Assembly: GCA_905221605.1 (NCBI GenBank)
Contig: CAJNDS010002312.1
Coordinates: 317,001 to 381,000 of the forward strand
Reading direction: 5' to 3'
DNA from: Symbiodinium natans
Taxonomy: Eukaryota; Sar; Dinophyceae; Suessiales; Symbiodiniaceae
Length of the DNA stretch: 64,000 nucleotides
Part shown: one piece after another, positions 11,434 through 22,747 of the stretch
Numbering within the stretch: position 1 is the first letter of the stretch
Layout: each line of letters begins with the position of its first letter
Notes under the pieces: model-generated
Told to the model about the DNA's origin: nothing
Seen by the model: the letters and a program-made list of their open reading frames with translations, nothing else
Databases searched by the model: none
Translations under genes and position numbers: made by a program

Positions 11434-12316
11434 TCAGAACGAGCAACAATGGCCTGAATAAGGTGCTCGAACACACCTGGGTCGTTTGACCTTGCTGGTC
11501 ATCTCGTGCCATTGGTGCTGAAATGTGCTGAAGTTAGGTCGGGGTATCTGTTGCCATAGTCTCAACACATTGTGCATTGTAGCGCGTGGTTTTCGTGTGT
11601 GGAAGCTGAGGACAGCACTTGTGAATGTGCTTCGCCGTTTTTTCAATGGTCTCGACCATGGGATCGTCCTTTCATAAATGTTGTGTCGCATCGTGCGCCC
11701 AGGAATGTGAACATGGGCCTTCCCTCCCCACCATGGGCCTTGGGCAACGGCGGGGCTTGTTGGTCCACGGTGCCCATCCTGTTCCGATGTATGCGATGTT
11801 GAAACCGATGTTTTTGATGTCACAAGCCAGGCGCGAATCGAGGCATCCACTTTTTCTTCCGTCTTTGCGTTTCCCTGACCTCTTCTTGCCCCAGCCTGCC
11901 GAGCAGCCGAAGTCCAAACAACAAACTAACCAAATGCATCAAATGTGGCAGTTGTGCATGCCAGCCATCAAGTTGTAGGAATGCCTTGGGCAAAACAGGG
12001 CATAACACGAACACAAGCAAATGATTGCAACAGTACTGCAACTCAACTATTGACAGGGCCCGGCTTGTAATCCCAATCTTCGCGACGCTTGAAGTCGTAA
12101 CTCCCGTCCCACCGGTACATTGTTGATTGATCAGCCTGGCAGCGCTGCCAAAACAAGTTCTGCCGGAACCACGTTGCAAAGAACTGTTGCAACAAAAAAA
12201 ATGTCTTAGCCATAGGCCATGGTGTTGTCAGGACGATTGGCAAACTGTGGCGCTCTACAAAATGATTATTTGTGCCGTCGCGGGCCATATATGCCATCTC
12301 AAACAGAGCCCCTATA
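11434..12316 (-). CDS. Possible multi-exon gene, unidentified
   Basis: Two minus-strand segments read like protein. The first begins after an AG|G acceptor at about 12317 and runs to about 12050, with motifs FEMAYMARDGTNNHF, PMAKTFFLLQQFFATWF and RREDWDYKPGP; it is hydrophobic in its middle. The second (about 11700-11434) includes RPLKKRRSTFTSAVLSF and VLRLWQQIPRPNFSTF. I recognise neither. The frames differ and the intron between them is unresolved, so joining them is inference. Confidence 0.35.
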
Positions 12317-12410
12317 TGAAATAGATGGAACTGCCATGCTCTTGGGTCCAAAAGTGCTGTGGAATGGCATACGCCTACACTACTCGCTTGCGTTTCATAA
12401 ACTGCATGTA

Positions 12411-12432
12411 CATATATATATATATATATATA
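12411..12432. repeat. (TA)n microsatellite
   Basis: About eleven TA units in a row following GTACA. This is a simple repeat with no coding meaning. Confidence 0.9.
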
Positions 12433-12689
12433 CACGATGTACAATTATTCCCTTGCCGTCGAGCCGAAATTTTATCACAAGGCATCATGGGAAGCGAGGG
12501 CTAGCCTGGGGTTCGACTTAACACACGTCAACTTTCTTCTTGTCCCTCCCGCCAGTCCACGAAGAAGCGGTGAGTGAAGTCAAGGTGACGCTTCACCTTT
12601 TCGCTCGTCATCCTTTTTGGGGTCCTTATCCGCCTGCATGGCATTTTCGCTCGGTCGCTCGTCTTCGCACGTTGCAGTTTCCCGGATAT

Positions 12690-13370
12690 AATTTTTTCCA
12701 CGCTCCTTCTTCAACGCAGCCGGAGTCTCCAGTCAATGTCAGGGCTCGGTGGGCGAGCGGGGACCACACCGGCATTAGTGGCCGGACGGCCTCACGCCGT
12801 CAGCGGCAGGCGGCTGGCGAGGGGAGGGGCGACCTCCCAGCGCTCGTCGGCAAGGACCTCGCTGCGATCCAGTGTCAGGCCATCGACGTTGAGCGCCCGC
12901 CGATCTCGAGCGCGAGCACGACGAGCCGACAGCGTGGGGAGTTGAGGAGCTCAGGGTAGGTCCGCTCCTTTGCTCGGCGGGCGGTGGAGGGCTGCTCCTT
13001 GTGTACGTCGTTGGTGGCGACGTGGCTGGCCCGTCGAGTCCAGAGGCGAGACCAGGGTAGTTTCAACTGCGAGCTGGACGCCGCCCCACGCAGGCAGGCC
13101 ATTGGCAATGACCTCGATGCGCTTATCGTCCTGGCGTTGAGGTCGCGGAGCAGCACATTGGTGGCGACGGTTGCGCCCGCCTCGCGACAGACACGAGCGG
13201 CAGCCCGTTCAAGAGGTGCGCCCCGTGCACGCAAGTGGCCTGACCGGGAACATGCAGCATGATGGTCCCCGTAAACATCGAGCCGTCGCCGGCAGCGACA
13301 ATGGCGGAGTCGAGAGGAGGAAGAGCCGCAGGCGCCAAGCAAAATGATGCGGAAGGCTGCAGAATAGGGG
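12690..13370 (-). pseudogene. LINE-type element, C-terminal fragment (copy 1)
   Basis: The minus strand encodes the C-terminal region of a non-LTR retrotransposon polyprotein of a type I know as very abundant in dinoflagellates. It shows the cysteine-histidine module CRCRRRLDVYGDHHAAC, then APLERAAARVCREAGATV and ATNVLLRDLN. It then shifts frame into RRIEVIANGLP-like sequence (KRIEVIANGLPAWGGVQLAV) and back to KERTYPELL and CRLVVLALEIGGR. A gap follows, and a last piece with SEVLADERWEV ends at a TGA at 12792-12794. At least two frameshifts and one deletion make it a dead copy; the 5' half with the reverse transcriptase is missing. The 3' boundary near 12690, at a short A-run, is approximate. 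Confidence 0.8.
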
Positions 13371-13402
13371 GTTCTACGTCTGTAGGGGCTCCCACCCCCC
13401 AT

Positions 13403-14619
13403 TTTAGCTGCTGGAATGGGGGGTGACGGGCTGAGATGCAGGGGTGCAGCCCCATTTCCGGGAGCAGCCCCGGGGTGCAGGCTTTGTTAGCTGAAATTGG
13501 GGGGGGTCCGGGTTTCTCCTTTTGAAGCTCCACAAGTTTAGTCAAAAAGTCAGGCTCCTGCCGGTGTTTCACGCCAAAAAGCCGGCAACCAGGAAAATGG
13601 GTAAAACAGTCCCTGTGTTACACCCCAGGACATAGGAAAGTGTTTTCACAAGGGTGCCTCCAGGGGTTTGCGAAGCACCCTTAATTTTCTTGGGGGGGAA
13701 TGGCGGGAGGAGACACCTCTAGACATTCTGAACCATTGCCAAGACAACACGATGAACAACCACACGCGCGTCATTCATGCATTACATCTTCACTTTGGGG
13801 CTCATTACGCTCTCTTAAAAGACGAAGAGAGCACTAATTCGCAGGTTTCTTGGCCCAATCACCTTGTGGATAACCCAGAACCGAAATCCCGAGAGCACAC
13901 AAGGCCCAAAACATGCGACAATAATAGGAAAAACTCTCTACAATGAGTGACAGGGAGTGAACGTATTACGGGCCCTGAACAATATTACTATTGTTTTTAT
14001 TTATTTATTTTTTTTCTGCGCGCCTTTTTCCCGCAATCTCGGCCCGCAGTAATAGTATTATTGTATTCACTCCCGGGCGACATTCTTACTATTGCTGTGT
14101 GCCGGGAGACGAGAGTGGGGAACGGGCAGAAGACTCACGCCAGTCGGCTGGCAAGGACAAGCCGGCGGCGCCCCCGCGCTTGGCCTCAGATCCAGCTGCG
14201 AGCTGGACTGGTATGTGCGAGCATGGCTGCAGAGGTCGCCGCTTTGGGTCGGTCAGTGCGCGCCACGTGGCCTCCGTGCCAGGCGCGAGTTCCCCAGCCG
14301 TCAGCACTTGGCGAACCCGGGAAAGCTCGCCCTGGCGGACTTTTGCGGCTCGCTTAGAGGCTGGGCGGATCTACCGCCCGCCATCGTAGGTGGCTCGCGG
14401 CCGGCGATGCGAACGGATTTGCCAAATGGGGCCGTCAACGAAACCTGATTTTGTAGAGTTCGCCACGGCCTCACACATATATTAGCTCGCAACACACCCG
14501 CAGTTGTCCCTCGTCTTGAAAGGACCGTAGTCTTGGCCGCACTCTTCGCGGGCCCTCACGGTTCTGCCCACACATGAGGATGTCGCGCTCCCCAGTGCGC
14601 ACTTCCGGGTTCTCCTCCT
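13403..14619. other. Spacer with no supported gene
   Basis: The stretch holds an AT-rich T-run near 13996-14022 and GC-rich open frames on the plus strand after 14090 that do not match the neighbouring LINE pieces or any domain I know. Confidence 0.45.
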
Positions 14620-15387
14620 TCGCCGGTTGCGCCTGCCGCTCCCGCTGGATGTGTTGGGTGACCACCGGACGGCGTGTGCCACTGCTACAGTAGCGTCCTT
14701 GCCTCGCGCGCCATCCCTCTTGAGCGCGTCCTCGCCGGGGTGTGTCGCGAGGCTGGCGCACGTGTGGCCAGAAACGTGCGGCTGGCCGACATGAACCTCG
14801 ATGTGCCCATGCAGGACGCACGGCGGATTGAGGTTGTCTGCAACGGGCTGCCCCTGTGGCATGGGGAGCAGCTCGCAGTTGATGCCACGCTCGTCAGCCC
14901 CCTCGGCCGGGACGGCCAGCCCGCGCCGGCATCGTTCTTGCCCAGGCTACACGCCGCAAACAACGCCAAACTTATCCCGAGCTGGAGCGGGCGCGCCGCT
15001 GCCGCTAGGTGGTGTTCGGATGTGTTCGGGATGGAAGGCGGCAGGTGGGCTCCCGAAGCCGCATCCGCTTGCTGGCGAGAGCGCGCAGGTGAGGTGCCTG
15101 CCTCTCTCCGGACTGCTGCCCGGGCAGCGTGGGTCGTGAGATGGAGCGGCATCCTCGCTGTTGCAGCGCAGCGAGCCTTCGCAGCATCCCTCCTCGAGCT
15201 GCCTCCAGGTGGGGAGTGTAGTGCTCCTCGCCGACGCAGGCTGGCAGGCGACTGCCTGCCCACAGCCGCCTCCCCATGCGTGCTGTCCGAGGCCGAGGCG
15301 ATTCCCGCAGCTGTCTGAGGCCCAAGCGCCGTGCACAGGGACCCGCGTGGATGTTGCGGAAAAAGGCCCGAAAAAAAAAAAAAAAAA
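14620..15387 (+). pseudogene. LINE-type element, C-terminal fragment with A tail (copy 2)
   Basis: On the plus strand the same LINE C-terminal domain begins in one frame with LDVLGDHRTACATA, shifts near 14690, and then stays open from about 14695 to 15318. It shows PLERVLAGVCREAGARV, RRIEVVCNGLPLWHGEQLAV, DATLVSP and AAWVVRWSGILAVAAQRAF. The closing VLADARW-like motif survives only in another frame (LLADAGW). A 3' tail of about 50 bases containing GTGCACAGGGACC precedes 17 A residues at 15371-15387, the expected A tail of target-primed reverse transcription. It is 5'-truncated and frameshifted, hence non-functional. Confidence 0.85.
15371..15387 (+). repeat. A17 tail of LINE copy 2
   Basis: Seventeen A residues directly follow the 3' untranslated part of the plus-strand LINE fragment and mark its insertion end. 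The shared GTGCACAGGGACC-like sequence upstream recurs before the A-run of copy 4 at about 17555. Confidence 0.8.
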
Positions 15388-15514
15388 GTGTTCGTCTTCG
15401 TGTGCTTGCGCGGATTATCGCACGTCTGTGCCACGATCATTTCTCCTGAGTTTACAGCCGGCATGCATCGACGCCACTTGTCAATCGCCAGTCGCCAGTT
15501 GGACAGCTGATTGC

Positions 15515-15890
15515 GAACCGTCCGCCGACTTCGATGGCGAGTACAAACAGCTGGCACCGGTGGCAGCGCAACAGCTCTGGGTAGGTGCGTTCGTTCGCAC
15601 TCCGTGGGATGCGAAGTGCAGCCCCACGGCACTGCCGCTGGTGTCGGCGTGCAGCACCGCTCGCGTCGATGGCAAAAACAAGGTCGGGATCGACGGCCAG
15701 CTGCGCTCCGCCATGCTCCGCCCCAGCGCGGGAGCCCATTAGCGATGACCTCTATGCGGCGGGTCATAGTCGCGTGCAGGATGGATGTTGAGGTCTCGCA
15801 CAAACACGTTGCGTGGCTCCGGCTTGACGGCAAGCCCGTGCGGCGGCCCGGTCAAGCGGCACGAGGGCACCCGCCCACCGAGCGGGTGGC
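15515..15890 (-). pseudogene. LINE-type element fragment (copy 3), tail-to-tail with copy 2
   Basis: Minus-strand pieces in several frames carry PLDRAAARACRQAGAT, RRIEVIANGLPRWGGA, QLAVDPDLVFAIDASG and NERTYPELLRCHRCQLF followed by VLAIEVGGRF. These match copies 1 and 2 in the same order. At least three frame changes are needed to read it. The similarity ends after VGGRF at about 15515, so both ends are truncated. Confidence 0.75.
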
Positions 15891-15959
15891 GGCGGCGGCG
15901 ACAAGCTGCAGCATCGAGAGGCAAGGGAAGGAGAGACGGGTCCTTGAACGATCGTGTGT

Positions 15960-16900
15960 CACGATCAGAACTGAAAGTGAAACAATATGTACATGATCAA
16001 ACACAAACATCAAGGAATGCGACGTGAATCAACCATATCAAACCAGGAATTCCGACAGCAGTTACGCAAACATGACAATGTCAATACACTACTAACATTC
16101 AGACGCATACATACTGTGTGAAAGCGCCACTCAGGAAGCGCACTCACATCTCACACGCCGCAGCGGCAAGGCATACATGAGCCACAAATGCAACATTGCG
16201 TGCGATACCGCGTGTGGCATTGACATGGGGCTCCGTGCTGAACAACGTGTCCAGGGACAAAGTCAGTGGCAGAAGCACAAAATCAAGCAGGTTCACACCA
16301 CGATGGCGCGCAGAGCGGCCATCCGAAAAGTCATGATGCCCACAACGAGCCAAACCCCAAACGCGAGCGTGAGCGGGGTCGATGGACTGCCCATAAGACG
16401 TGGTTGCCACCGCAAGTAATTTTGTAGGGATTCAGTGCTTTGAAGAACCGCTTGGTAGCGTGCATGGGAATGTAAGGCGGACAGCTACATTGTTGGGTGC
16501 ACCGGGGCAAAGGCCAAACGAGTGCGGGTGTGAGATCCCCAAGGATGCCAACTCATCCTGAACGGAAGCTATCCAAGAAGACCTTTGTGAAACAGCATGA
16601 TGCATGATTCGCCTGGTGACGCTCCGTGCAGGCATGCAGATTAAACGGGCCCACATACCTGCGGCATGTAGCACGCGTTCTGCCGACAAGTCCAAGCACC
16701 CCAGTTGTCCCTGAACAACAACAAAGGGGGCCCCATGCAGCCACATGAGCAAGCGGCGTTCCCATCTTAGCAGTCGGGTCTGTAGGCGTGCGAGCTATGC
16801 GCCATCTGGTACAAAGGCAAGGCCATACAGCGCACTGGGGCAAACGTAGGACCGGAAAATTCTGTGGGTAAAACTCACGGGCAGTAGCGCTGATGCAGTC
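15960..16900. other. Spacer with no supported gene
   Basis: No LINE motif and no host-gene-like exon was seen on either strand between copies 3 and 4. Confidence 0.45.
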
Positions 16901-16924
16901 CCGACGCAACTCGGAGAACAGGTG

Positions 16925-17606
16925 CCCACGTTCGGGTTCCGCTCGATCGAGCCGCCGCTCGTGTCTGCAGAGAGGCCGGGGCCACTGTCGCCACCAACGT
17001 GCTCGTGCGTGACCTCAACCTTGTTGTCCAGCGGCAAGACGAGCGGCGAGAAAAGGTCATCGCCAACGCCCAGTTCGCGGTCGATATCACGCATGTTTCC
17101 GCCTTGGACATCCTTGGACTCGGCAAATCAGGCTCGCCGTCAACAACGCCTCGCAGCCCACGCTGCCCTGTGCGCGGCCGGCAAGGCCAAAAAGCGGACA
17201 ACCCCGATCCCCTCCGTTCCGCACGGCTCGTTGTGGTCGCGGGTGGTCGGGATTGAGCCCGGAGAGCATTCATGCGACTCCTCGCCCTGCTGAACTCCAG
17301 CGCCAGGGCCGCCTACGTCGCCCGCTGGTATGCGTAGCAGCCGCGCGCACGCTTGCCGCGAGTCTTTTCTCACTGCTCCTCGCCAATGTGGCCAATGTTG
17401 ATGAGGAACCTTTTGGAGTTGAGCGATCTCCTTGGCGATGCCTCCTCCGAAGCAGTCCGTCTGCCATTCCCGAGCCGCTTGCCTCTCTGCACTCGTTTGA
17501 AGGGTCCTGGACCTACGTCCTCCCCACCCCTCCCGAGCCTGGACTCGTGTTGCACAGGGACCGCGGACCGTCACGCAGCCGGGAAAAGGAGCGAACAAAA
17601 AAAAAA
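16925..17606 (+). pseudogene. LINE-type element, C-terminal fragment (copy 4)
   Basis: The plus strand shows VPLDRAAARVCREAGATVAT and NVLVRDLNLVV, then a deleted form of the next motif (REKVIANAQFAVD instead of RIEVIANGLPLWGGAQLAVD), then degenerate AALCAAGKAKKRT, and in later frames AARTLAASL and NVDEEPFG-like remnants of the C-terminus. It ends with a GTTGCACAGGGACC-like 3' tail and ten A residues at 17597-17606. Multiple frameshifts and deletions are present. Confidence 0.75.
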
Positions 17607-17859
17607 TTGAGCACGAACTCAGGGCCATTTCTCCGAGGCCCCACGCGCGTCCAGGCGTAGTAGATGGCAGGAAGTGGGCAGCATCTCAAAACCGAAGCCA
17701 GCCCATGGACAAACGCATACGCAAAACATCTTTCCGAGCAAGTGCGCGGGCAGGTGCTCAGTGTGTGAGGGTGCAGCGAGCGCTCGCGCGCAGGGCAATG
17801 CTTGGCCGCATTGCTGGAGGATTTGTTGTGCATGTTTTACGTTTGCAGGATGAGGAGTC

Positions 17860-18200
17860 CGGGTCGGCGATCGGCAGTTCCAGCAGAGTGGCTTCGTGCG
17901 CCTTCAGCGCCGCCAGCGAGACAAGGATGTTTACGTTGTGACCACACCAGCGTGTGCGCCGGAAGCACTCGACATCGTCACCTTGTCGATCCAAGAGCGG
18001 GTCGACGTCGCCGCCAAGAATCTCGGCAGGAACCGCGTCCACAACCGCGCCAGTGGTCCCGCGCACCGTGGCATCGTTGAACAAGGTTTGGACAGGGGAC
18101 GCGCGCCCATCGGTTACCCTGCTTTTGTTGCATCGCACGCGGATTCGCGGCTGCGGGATGAGGAACGCTGCTCCGGAACTTCCCATGCCCCCCCCCCCCC
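17860..18200 (+). pseudogene. LINE-type element, reverse-transcriptase fragment (copy 5)
   Basis: The plus frame contains KDVYVVTTPACAPEALDIV, NLGRNRVHNRAS and IGYPAFVASHADSRLRDEER, which correspond to the palm/thumb end of the RT domain of the same element type. The catalytic Asp-Asp just before YVV is degenerate here (Arg-Asp-Lys-Asp), so this piece could not be active. Continuity is lost in the C-run at about 18187-18202. Confidence 0.7.
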
Positions 18201-18779
18201 CCGCTGCCGGACTTGCAAGGCAGGCGCGAAGCATGCACGGGTCATTCTCGCCATGGGCCGGAGGCATCCCACCAGCAGTAGGTGGACTCCTTCCCGTACC
18301 AGAGGCACAGGCTGTGCAACTGTTGAGCATGAATGCTGCAGAAATGGTGCCGCAGGCACTGCGGCCAGAGAACGACGCGATAGTGGTGTCAGCGTCGGTC
18401 GACGGTAGCAGCATGCCAGACAAAGCATCCGTGCCGACTGGTAGGGTCGAGTCGTCATCAAACGTGTCGGCATACTCGTTATGGGCGTGCGCGCAGGGTC
18501 GGAGGCTCACCACGTCATCATTAATCACGGGCGGTTTGCGCACGACCATGCTGGTTTGCTTGAGCACGCGCGGCTGCCAGCAAGTCCTTTCAGGGTAGCA
18601 ATGCTTTGCACATCCTAGCCTGTCAGCGACGCGCGCACGGAAGAGAAGCAAACGCGGCACAAGCAGGAAAGCTGATCTTTCCCCCGAAATCTCGTGGTCA
18701 ACTGCATGGCCGTCTTATGGCCCGCTCGGCACGCCATGCTTGCGGCCGCTGGGTCGGCCAGCCCAGCACCGGTATTTAT

Positions 18780-19150
18780 GCACTGGTCGAGCTCCGGTTC
18801 AGCCAATCACTCACCAGGACTTGCGCCTCGGACGGCGGGGATGCGTGCGAGATGTGCGAGTCATCCCCGTTTGACTCCCAGGCGGGGCAGGCAAGGCATG
18901 CCAACCGTCCGCGCCAGGCCTGGCTGCCTGGCGGCACACAGGCCGCCGGCGTTGCGAACAGCGGATTGCAGGCCCAACCTCCCAAGCGCCGTGGACAACC
19001 ATCCGACTTCTCCCCCAAGACACAGTGCCCGGTCACGTGCCTCAGCATATACGGACAGATGACGTCGGGCGGAACATTGCGCAGTGCGTGGTTGGCATCC
19101 GCCTTCCCCCGGGCCGCTGTCTCAGCTACGGACGATTGCGCAGAGCGTGG
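18780..19150 (-). pseudogene. LINE-type element fragment after the RT domain (copy 6)
   Basis: The minus strand carries ANHALRNVPPDVICPY and then, in another frame, LGRLGLQSAVRNAGG. Both belong to the post-RT region of the element family, where I expect an ANHLLR..PP.....PY motif and a GGLGLQSA motif. It lies between two plus-strand fragments, so it is an independent insertion or an inversion. Confidence 0.6.
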
Positions 19151-19229
19151 TTGAACCACAAGAGCAAAAGGAGTCATGCACACGGGCCGTCAGGGAGATG
19201 CGGTAGGTGGTCCAGCAGGCAGGATGGGT

Positions 19230-19745
19230 GGCGGCTCTTGGAGTGCTATCCACGGAGGCATGTGACCAGCCCGGTGCGACCGGGGTGCCAGGGCTGGCAG
19301 CATCACGGTTCTCGCGCTTGTTCAACCCATTTCCGTGTTACCGAGTTGCTGCCGGCTCTCGCGCTGTTCCAGCGAGGCCGGGACGACCTTGCCACCAGAC
19401 CGCATGCCGATTGCCTTGCGGCGGCGATTGCGCCTGCTGTTGCCTGTCGCGTCGGGCAGGTGCGGGGCCTCACAGTCGATGTCTATGGTGACCCGGTCTG
19501 CTGCCAGAATCCGGATAGTCCGCGAAGCAATCGGGCCGGACGGTCAGGTCGTTCCGCACCAGTGGCTTGCTCGCCGGGACCAAGCGTTGACGTAGACGAT
19601 CGTTGGCGCCTCGAATTTGGGACGGCGTCACACAGCTCGGCGAAGCAATGCGCTGTGACGTGACTCTGGCCCTTGGCGATGGTGTTGCACGAGCGCCGCC
19701 AGCGTGCTGCCTACGCGGAGCTCGCATGCAAGATCGGGGTGCGCG
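19230..19745 (+). pseudogene. LINE-type element, C-terminal fragment of a second lineage (copy 7)
   Basis: The plus strand shows GWQHHGSRACSTHFRVTELL, DRMPIALRRRLRLLLPVA, VDVYGDP, REAIGPDGQVVPHQWLA, VDDRWRLEF and, last, LHERRQRAAYAELA. The order is that of the LINE C-terminal domain. The wording (REAIGPDGQVVPQ-type instead of CREAGATVATN-type) marks a different lineage from copies 1-4. Frames change at least twice. Confidence 0.75.
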
Positions 19746-19748
19746 GGA

Positions 19749-19773
19749 ACAATGAGTCACTCCGACTCATTGT
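19749..19773. repeat. 10-bp perfect hairpin
   Basis: ACAATGAGTC and GACTCATTGT form a perfect 10-bp stem around the loop ACTCC. It sits at the ragged end of LINE copy 7. No T-run follows, so a terminator role is not indicated. Confidence 0.7.
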
Positions 19774-19774
19774 G

Positions 19775-20507
19775 CCACCCAGGGCTGGTTCAGGCGGTGG
19801 TGGGGTCTGCTGAGCGTGGCTGTGCAAACCACACTTGCTGCCTCTCTGCTGGGAGCTACCGCCCCCATCCCCGGACCCATGCAGGGCGCGCATGCCGGGC
19901 GTGCAGGCGCCGCCTCTGCAGGATCCTGCACCCATCTGCACCCGACTGTGCCCAGCTGCCTGCCCGCTCACTGAGCCGCTGCCACGCAATCACTGTAGTA
20001 TGAGGGGCAGAGAGCCAGCATCTTGTGTTGATCGCAAGCTTGAAGCCGCCCAGGAGAGTTCTTTTGATTTTTCGATGTGAAGTCAACAACGATGGTAAAG
20101 CCCGCAGGAGGCGCGGTCCCGTGAGAATGTGGCCGGTACCGGGCTAAAGCAGTCATGAGGAAGGAGGCTCGAGGCGGAGCTCGGGACATTCAATTCGGCG
20201 GAGTCGTGAGCCGTGAGTGAGGACCGAGAACGCTCGGGACGGGGCATCCAGAGCGGTCAAGGTCTGTACGATATGTGTTCGAGGAAAACACCCTGTGTAC
20301 CGAGCAGTGCCAACAACTTGGGGGTGACAGCGCAAGTTTTGCATCTCCCGGTCACGCTCTCTTGACAGTTGAACTCAACAGCGAATCAAGGGATTTCGCC
20401 GTCTGTGCTTTTCAAAGCCATTGCAGGTATGAATCGGTATGAAGCCTATAGGCAAAAGCATGTCAAGGTTGGCCTCGGCTCTCTGTAGGGTCCTCATGTT
20501 GGCAACA
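19775..20507. other. No supported gene
   Basis: GC-rich to about 19990, then of ordinary composition. No domain-like peptide was seen on either strand. Confidence 0.45.
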
Positions 20508-21265
20508 TCAGGAGTGTTGCTCGGCTACTCTCGGTTTGGTACGCGTCTCGGATTGTTCGGATTGTTGCGAGCTGGTAGGCGTAGGCATGGGTTTCGGGCT
20601 TTCTTGGATTTGGGAAGCATTGGCCATGTGATATGATAGCTTCTTGCGCTTGCGACTCTGCTTGCGGATGTGCAGGTGCGACGAGGTGGTAGATACCACA
20701 GGATGGAGACAAGGCAGGCCAACTGCAGGCCACACATCATTGCTGGTTGCATTCTCTGCAACAGTGGGAAGTGACACATGTGTCCACAAAGTTGCCGATA
20801 TTCCTAGCCCGTCAAAGAAGAAACACATACGCGGAGTGGCAGAACGACTCTAGGAAGTTTTTAAAGGCATACAGGATTGCGAACTTCAAGCCAAGACATA
20901 ACATACCGTACAAATTCTGACGTGGGTGCTTTGGCCCAAACGATCTTGCGCCGCCGGAAATGGCTGGAAATTACATTGATGTACAGGATTGCGCTGTCAG
21001 TCAACATTATGATGACATTACAAGCCTCTGCCTGCTTGGAGAGTATAGCAGTAGAACCAAACTTTAAAACACAACATGTTGATGAATCTGACCCACGGCT
21101 TGCACATCGGAAAGGAATGTATTGCCGAGGAGCTGACTGCCCATGCAGGCAGGCACTATGCTGGCTGACCGCTTCTGCCCAGACTTTTTTTGATGCCATG
21201 GTTGAGATGACGCCCCCGGCCCCGGTGAGCAAGCGACAAACCCCGTCAACCTGCGAGTGGTTCAA
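20508..21265 (-). CDS. Unidentified gene, one to three exons
   Basis: Two minus-strand stretches read like protein. The first starts after a CTCGCAG acceptor near 21250 and runs to a possible GT donor near 20876. Its motifs include GVISTMASKKVWAEAV, AILSKQAEACNVIIMLTD and RRRKIVWAKAPTSEFVRYV; the LTDSAILYI stretch resembles the beta-strand of a PH-like or TH1-like fold, but this is weak. The second (20828-20508) opens with MCFFFDGLG and carries RKQSRKRKKLS, then a Ser/Thr/Gln/Pro-rich tail. The link between the two is inferred; the gap is too short for a usual intron. Confidence 0.35.
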
Positions 21266-21704
21266 CCCTTGAGCTCATTGTGTCTTTTTACAGGTGAAAC
21301 ACTTGTCGGGCACACAGATGACTAGACGCTCAGAAGCTGGAAGCCCTGTCAACAGCCACCTGAGCACGAGAATGTTGATGTGTGTGAATGGGTGCAGTAC
21401 GACGCAGTATGACTAGATAGTTGCCGTTTCAGTACTGCGTCTGCGCCTCAGCCTCCTCTTCCAGGAAGTGTGTCAAGGGCAGCTCACACCTGGCTTGAAG
21501 AGCGATGAAATGACGCCCTCAGAAAACATCTAGGCAGCCAGGCCATCTCTCTTCTGATCGCCCGTAAGCTCCATCCATTTCGGGCGTTTTATCGTCGGAC
21601 TCGTCCAAATTGATCTGATGCCCTTCGGGGAGGACCAAGTCGTCTTCGGGCAACGCCTGAGCTCAACTTGAACTCCACTTGATGCGCTCTTGCTCGCGCC
21701 TCTC

Positions 21705-21803
21705 TCTCACTCTCTCGGCACGCATGGCCCCCCCCCAAGAAGGAGGAGGCCGCCCCGGAGGGCGCGCAAAGTCCAAACTTTCTTCTTTTTCTTTCTTTGG
21801 GTT

Positions 21804-21842
<39 letters not shown>

Positions 21843-21845
21843 CTC
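21705..21845 (-). repeat. Purine-flanked hairpin module, copy A
   Basis: On the minus strand a GA tract (complement of the CT run 21806-21838) is followed by GGACTTTGCGCGCCCTCCGG, closing the hairpin CGCCC-TCCG-GGGCG, then a C-run and GCGTGCCGAGAGAGTGAGAG. The same layout recurs at 25.1-25.2 kb. Confidence 0.7.
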
Positions 21846-22700
21846 GCACTCTTAGAATCTTGGATGTTCCAGGCAGGCCGGGCCTGAGCCTTCCAAGCGT
21901 CGTCGACGACCTGCAGGAGACCCACCTGCATTGGGAGAAAGCGTTGTGGGCATGGCTTGGGGCCTTGGGGCCTTGGGGCATGTAGCAAAGCCGTGTCATG
22001 GTCCATGGTTCCGAGAGGCCTTCCAGCGATGCCTGTGGCAGAAGACGCTGTCGGACACATGCACTTGCGACCTGAGTTGGCAAACGTGCGCTGCCTCGAG
22101 ACGAGTTGCCCTGGCTTGGGACTCGGCATCGCGTGCAGCAAGGCAAGGCCAGATCGGTACTTGCCAGCCGAAAAATCCAAGGCCAAGCTGTGCTCAGGCA
22201 GAGCCATCGCAGCGCAGTCTCAGAAACATCGCACATGACGCCGACCGCGCTTGTCTGCTTTTGCAAGTCTTGTCACAGACGAGGGTTTTTCCCTCCTAAG
22301 CGCGCTGCGCTGCAAAAAGAGGGGCGGGGCTCAAGCCCCTGTAAGCTACTCCGCAAGAGGATCTATGCGCAATAGGATGCGGGAGTCTGGGCATTTGAGT
22401 CTTGAGGGCTTTCCAACTCGTCATCAATTTGGGATGATGTTCTGATGCCGAGGCCATGAACATGTCCCCGACTCAAAACATCTCAAAACTCTGTGGCATA
22501 GCTGAAAGCCTCGGCTGGACATGATGAAGCAGCCCTGAACAGTGATCGGAGAATGACAAAACGCCAAGAGCCGGGCACCTAGTCACCGTCTGAATCGCTA
22601 CCGCTGGAATCGCTATCCTCCCCCTGGTCGCGTGCTCAAAAACCTTACTCTCTCTTTCTCTCTCACAAACACAAAACAAAAAAAACATGCGAGCGCATGC

Positions 22701-22747
22701 CCACACCCACCCACCCACCCACCCACCCACCCACCCACCCACCCACA
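22701..22747. repeat. (CCCA)n microsatellite
   Basis: About eleven CCCA units in tandem on the plus strand. The minus-strand reading is a Gly-Trp-Val repeat without biological support. Confidence 0.9.

Noticed and set aside
14685-15833. 382-codon minus-strand open frame
   Set aside because: Mostly antisense to plus-strand LINE copy 2; only its first part coincides with the degenerate minus-strand LINE copy 3.
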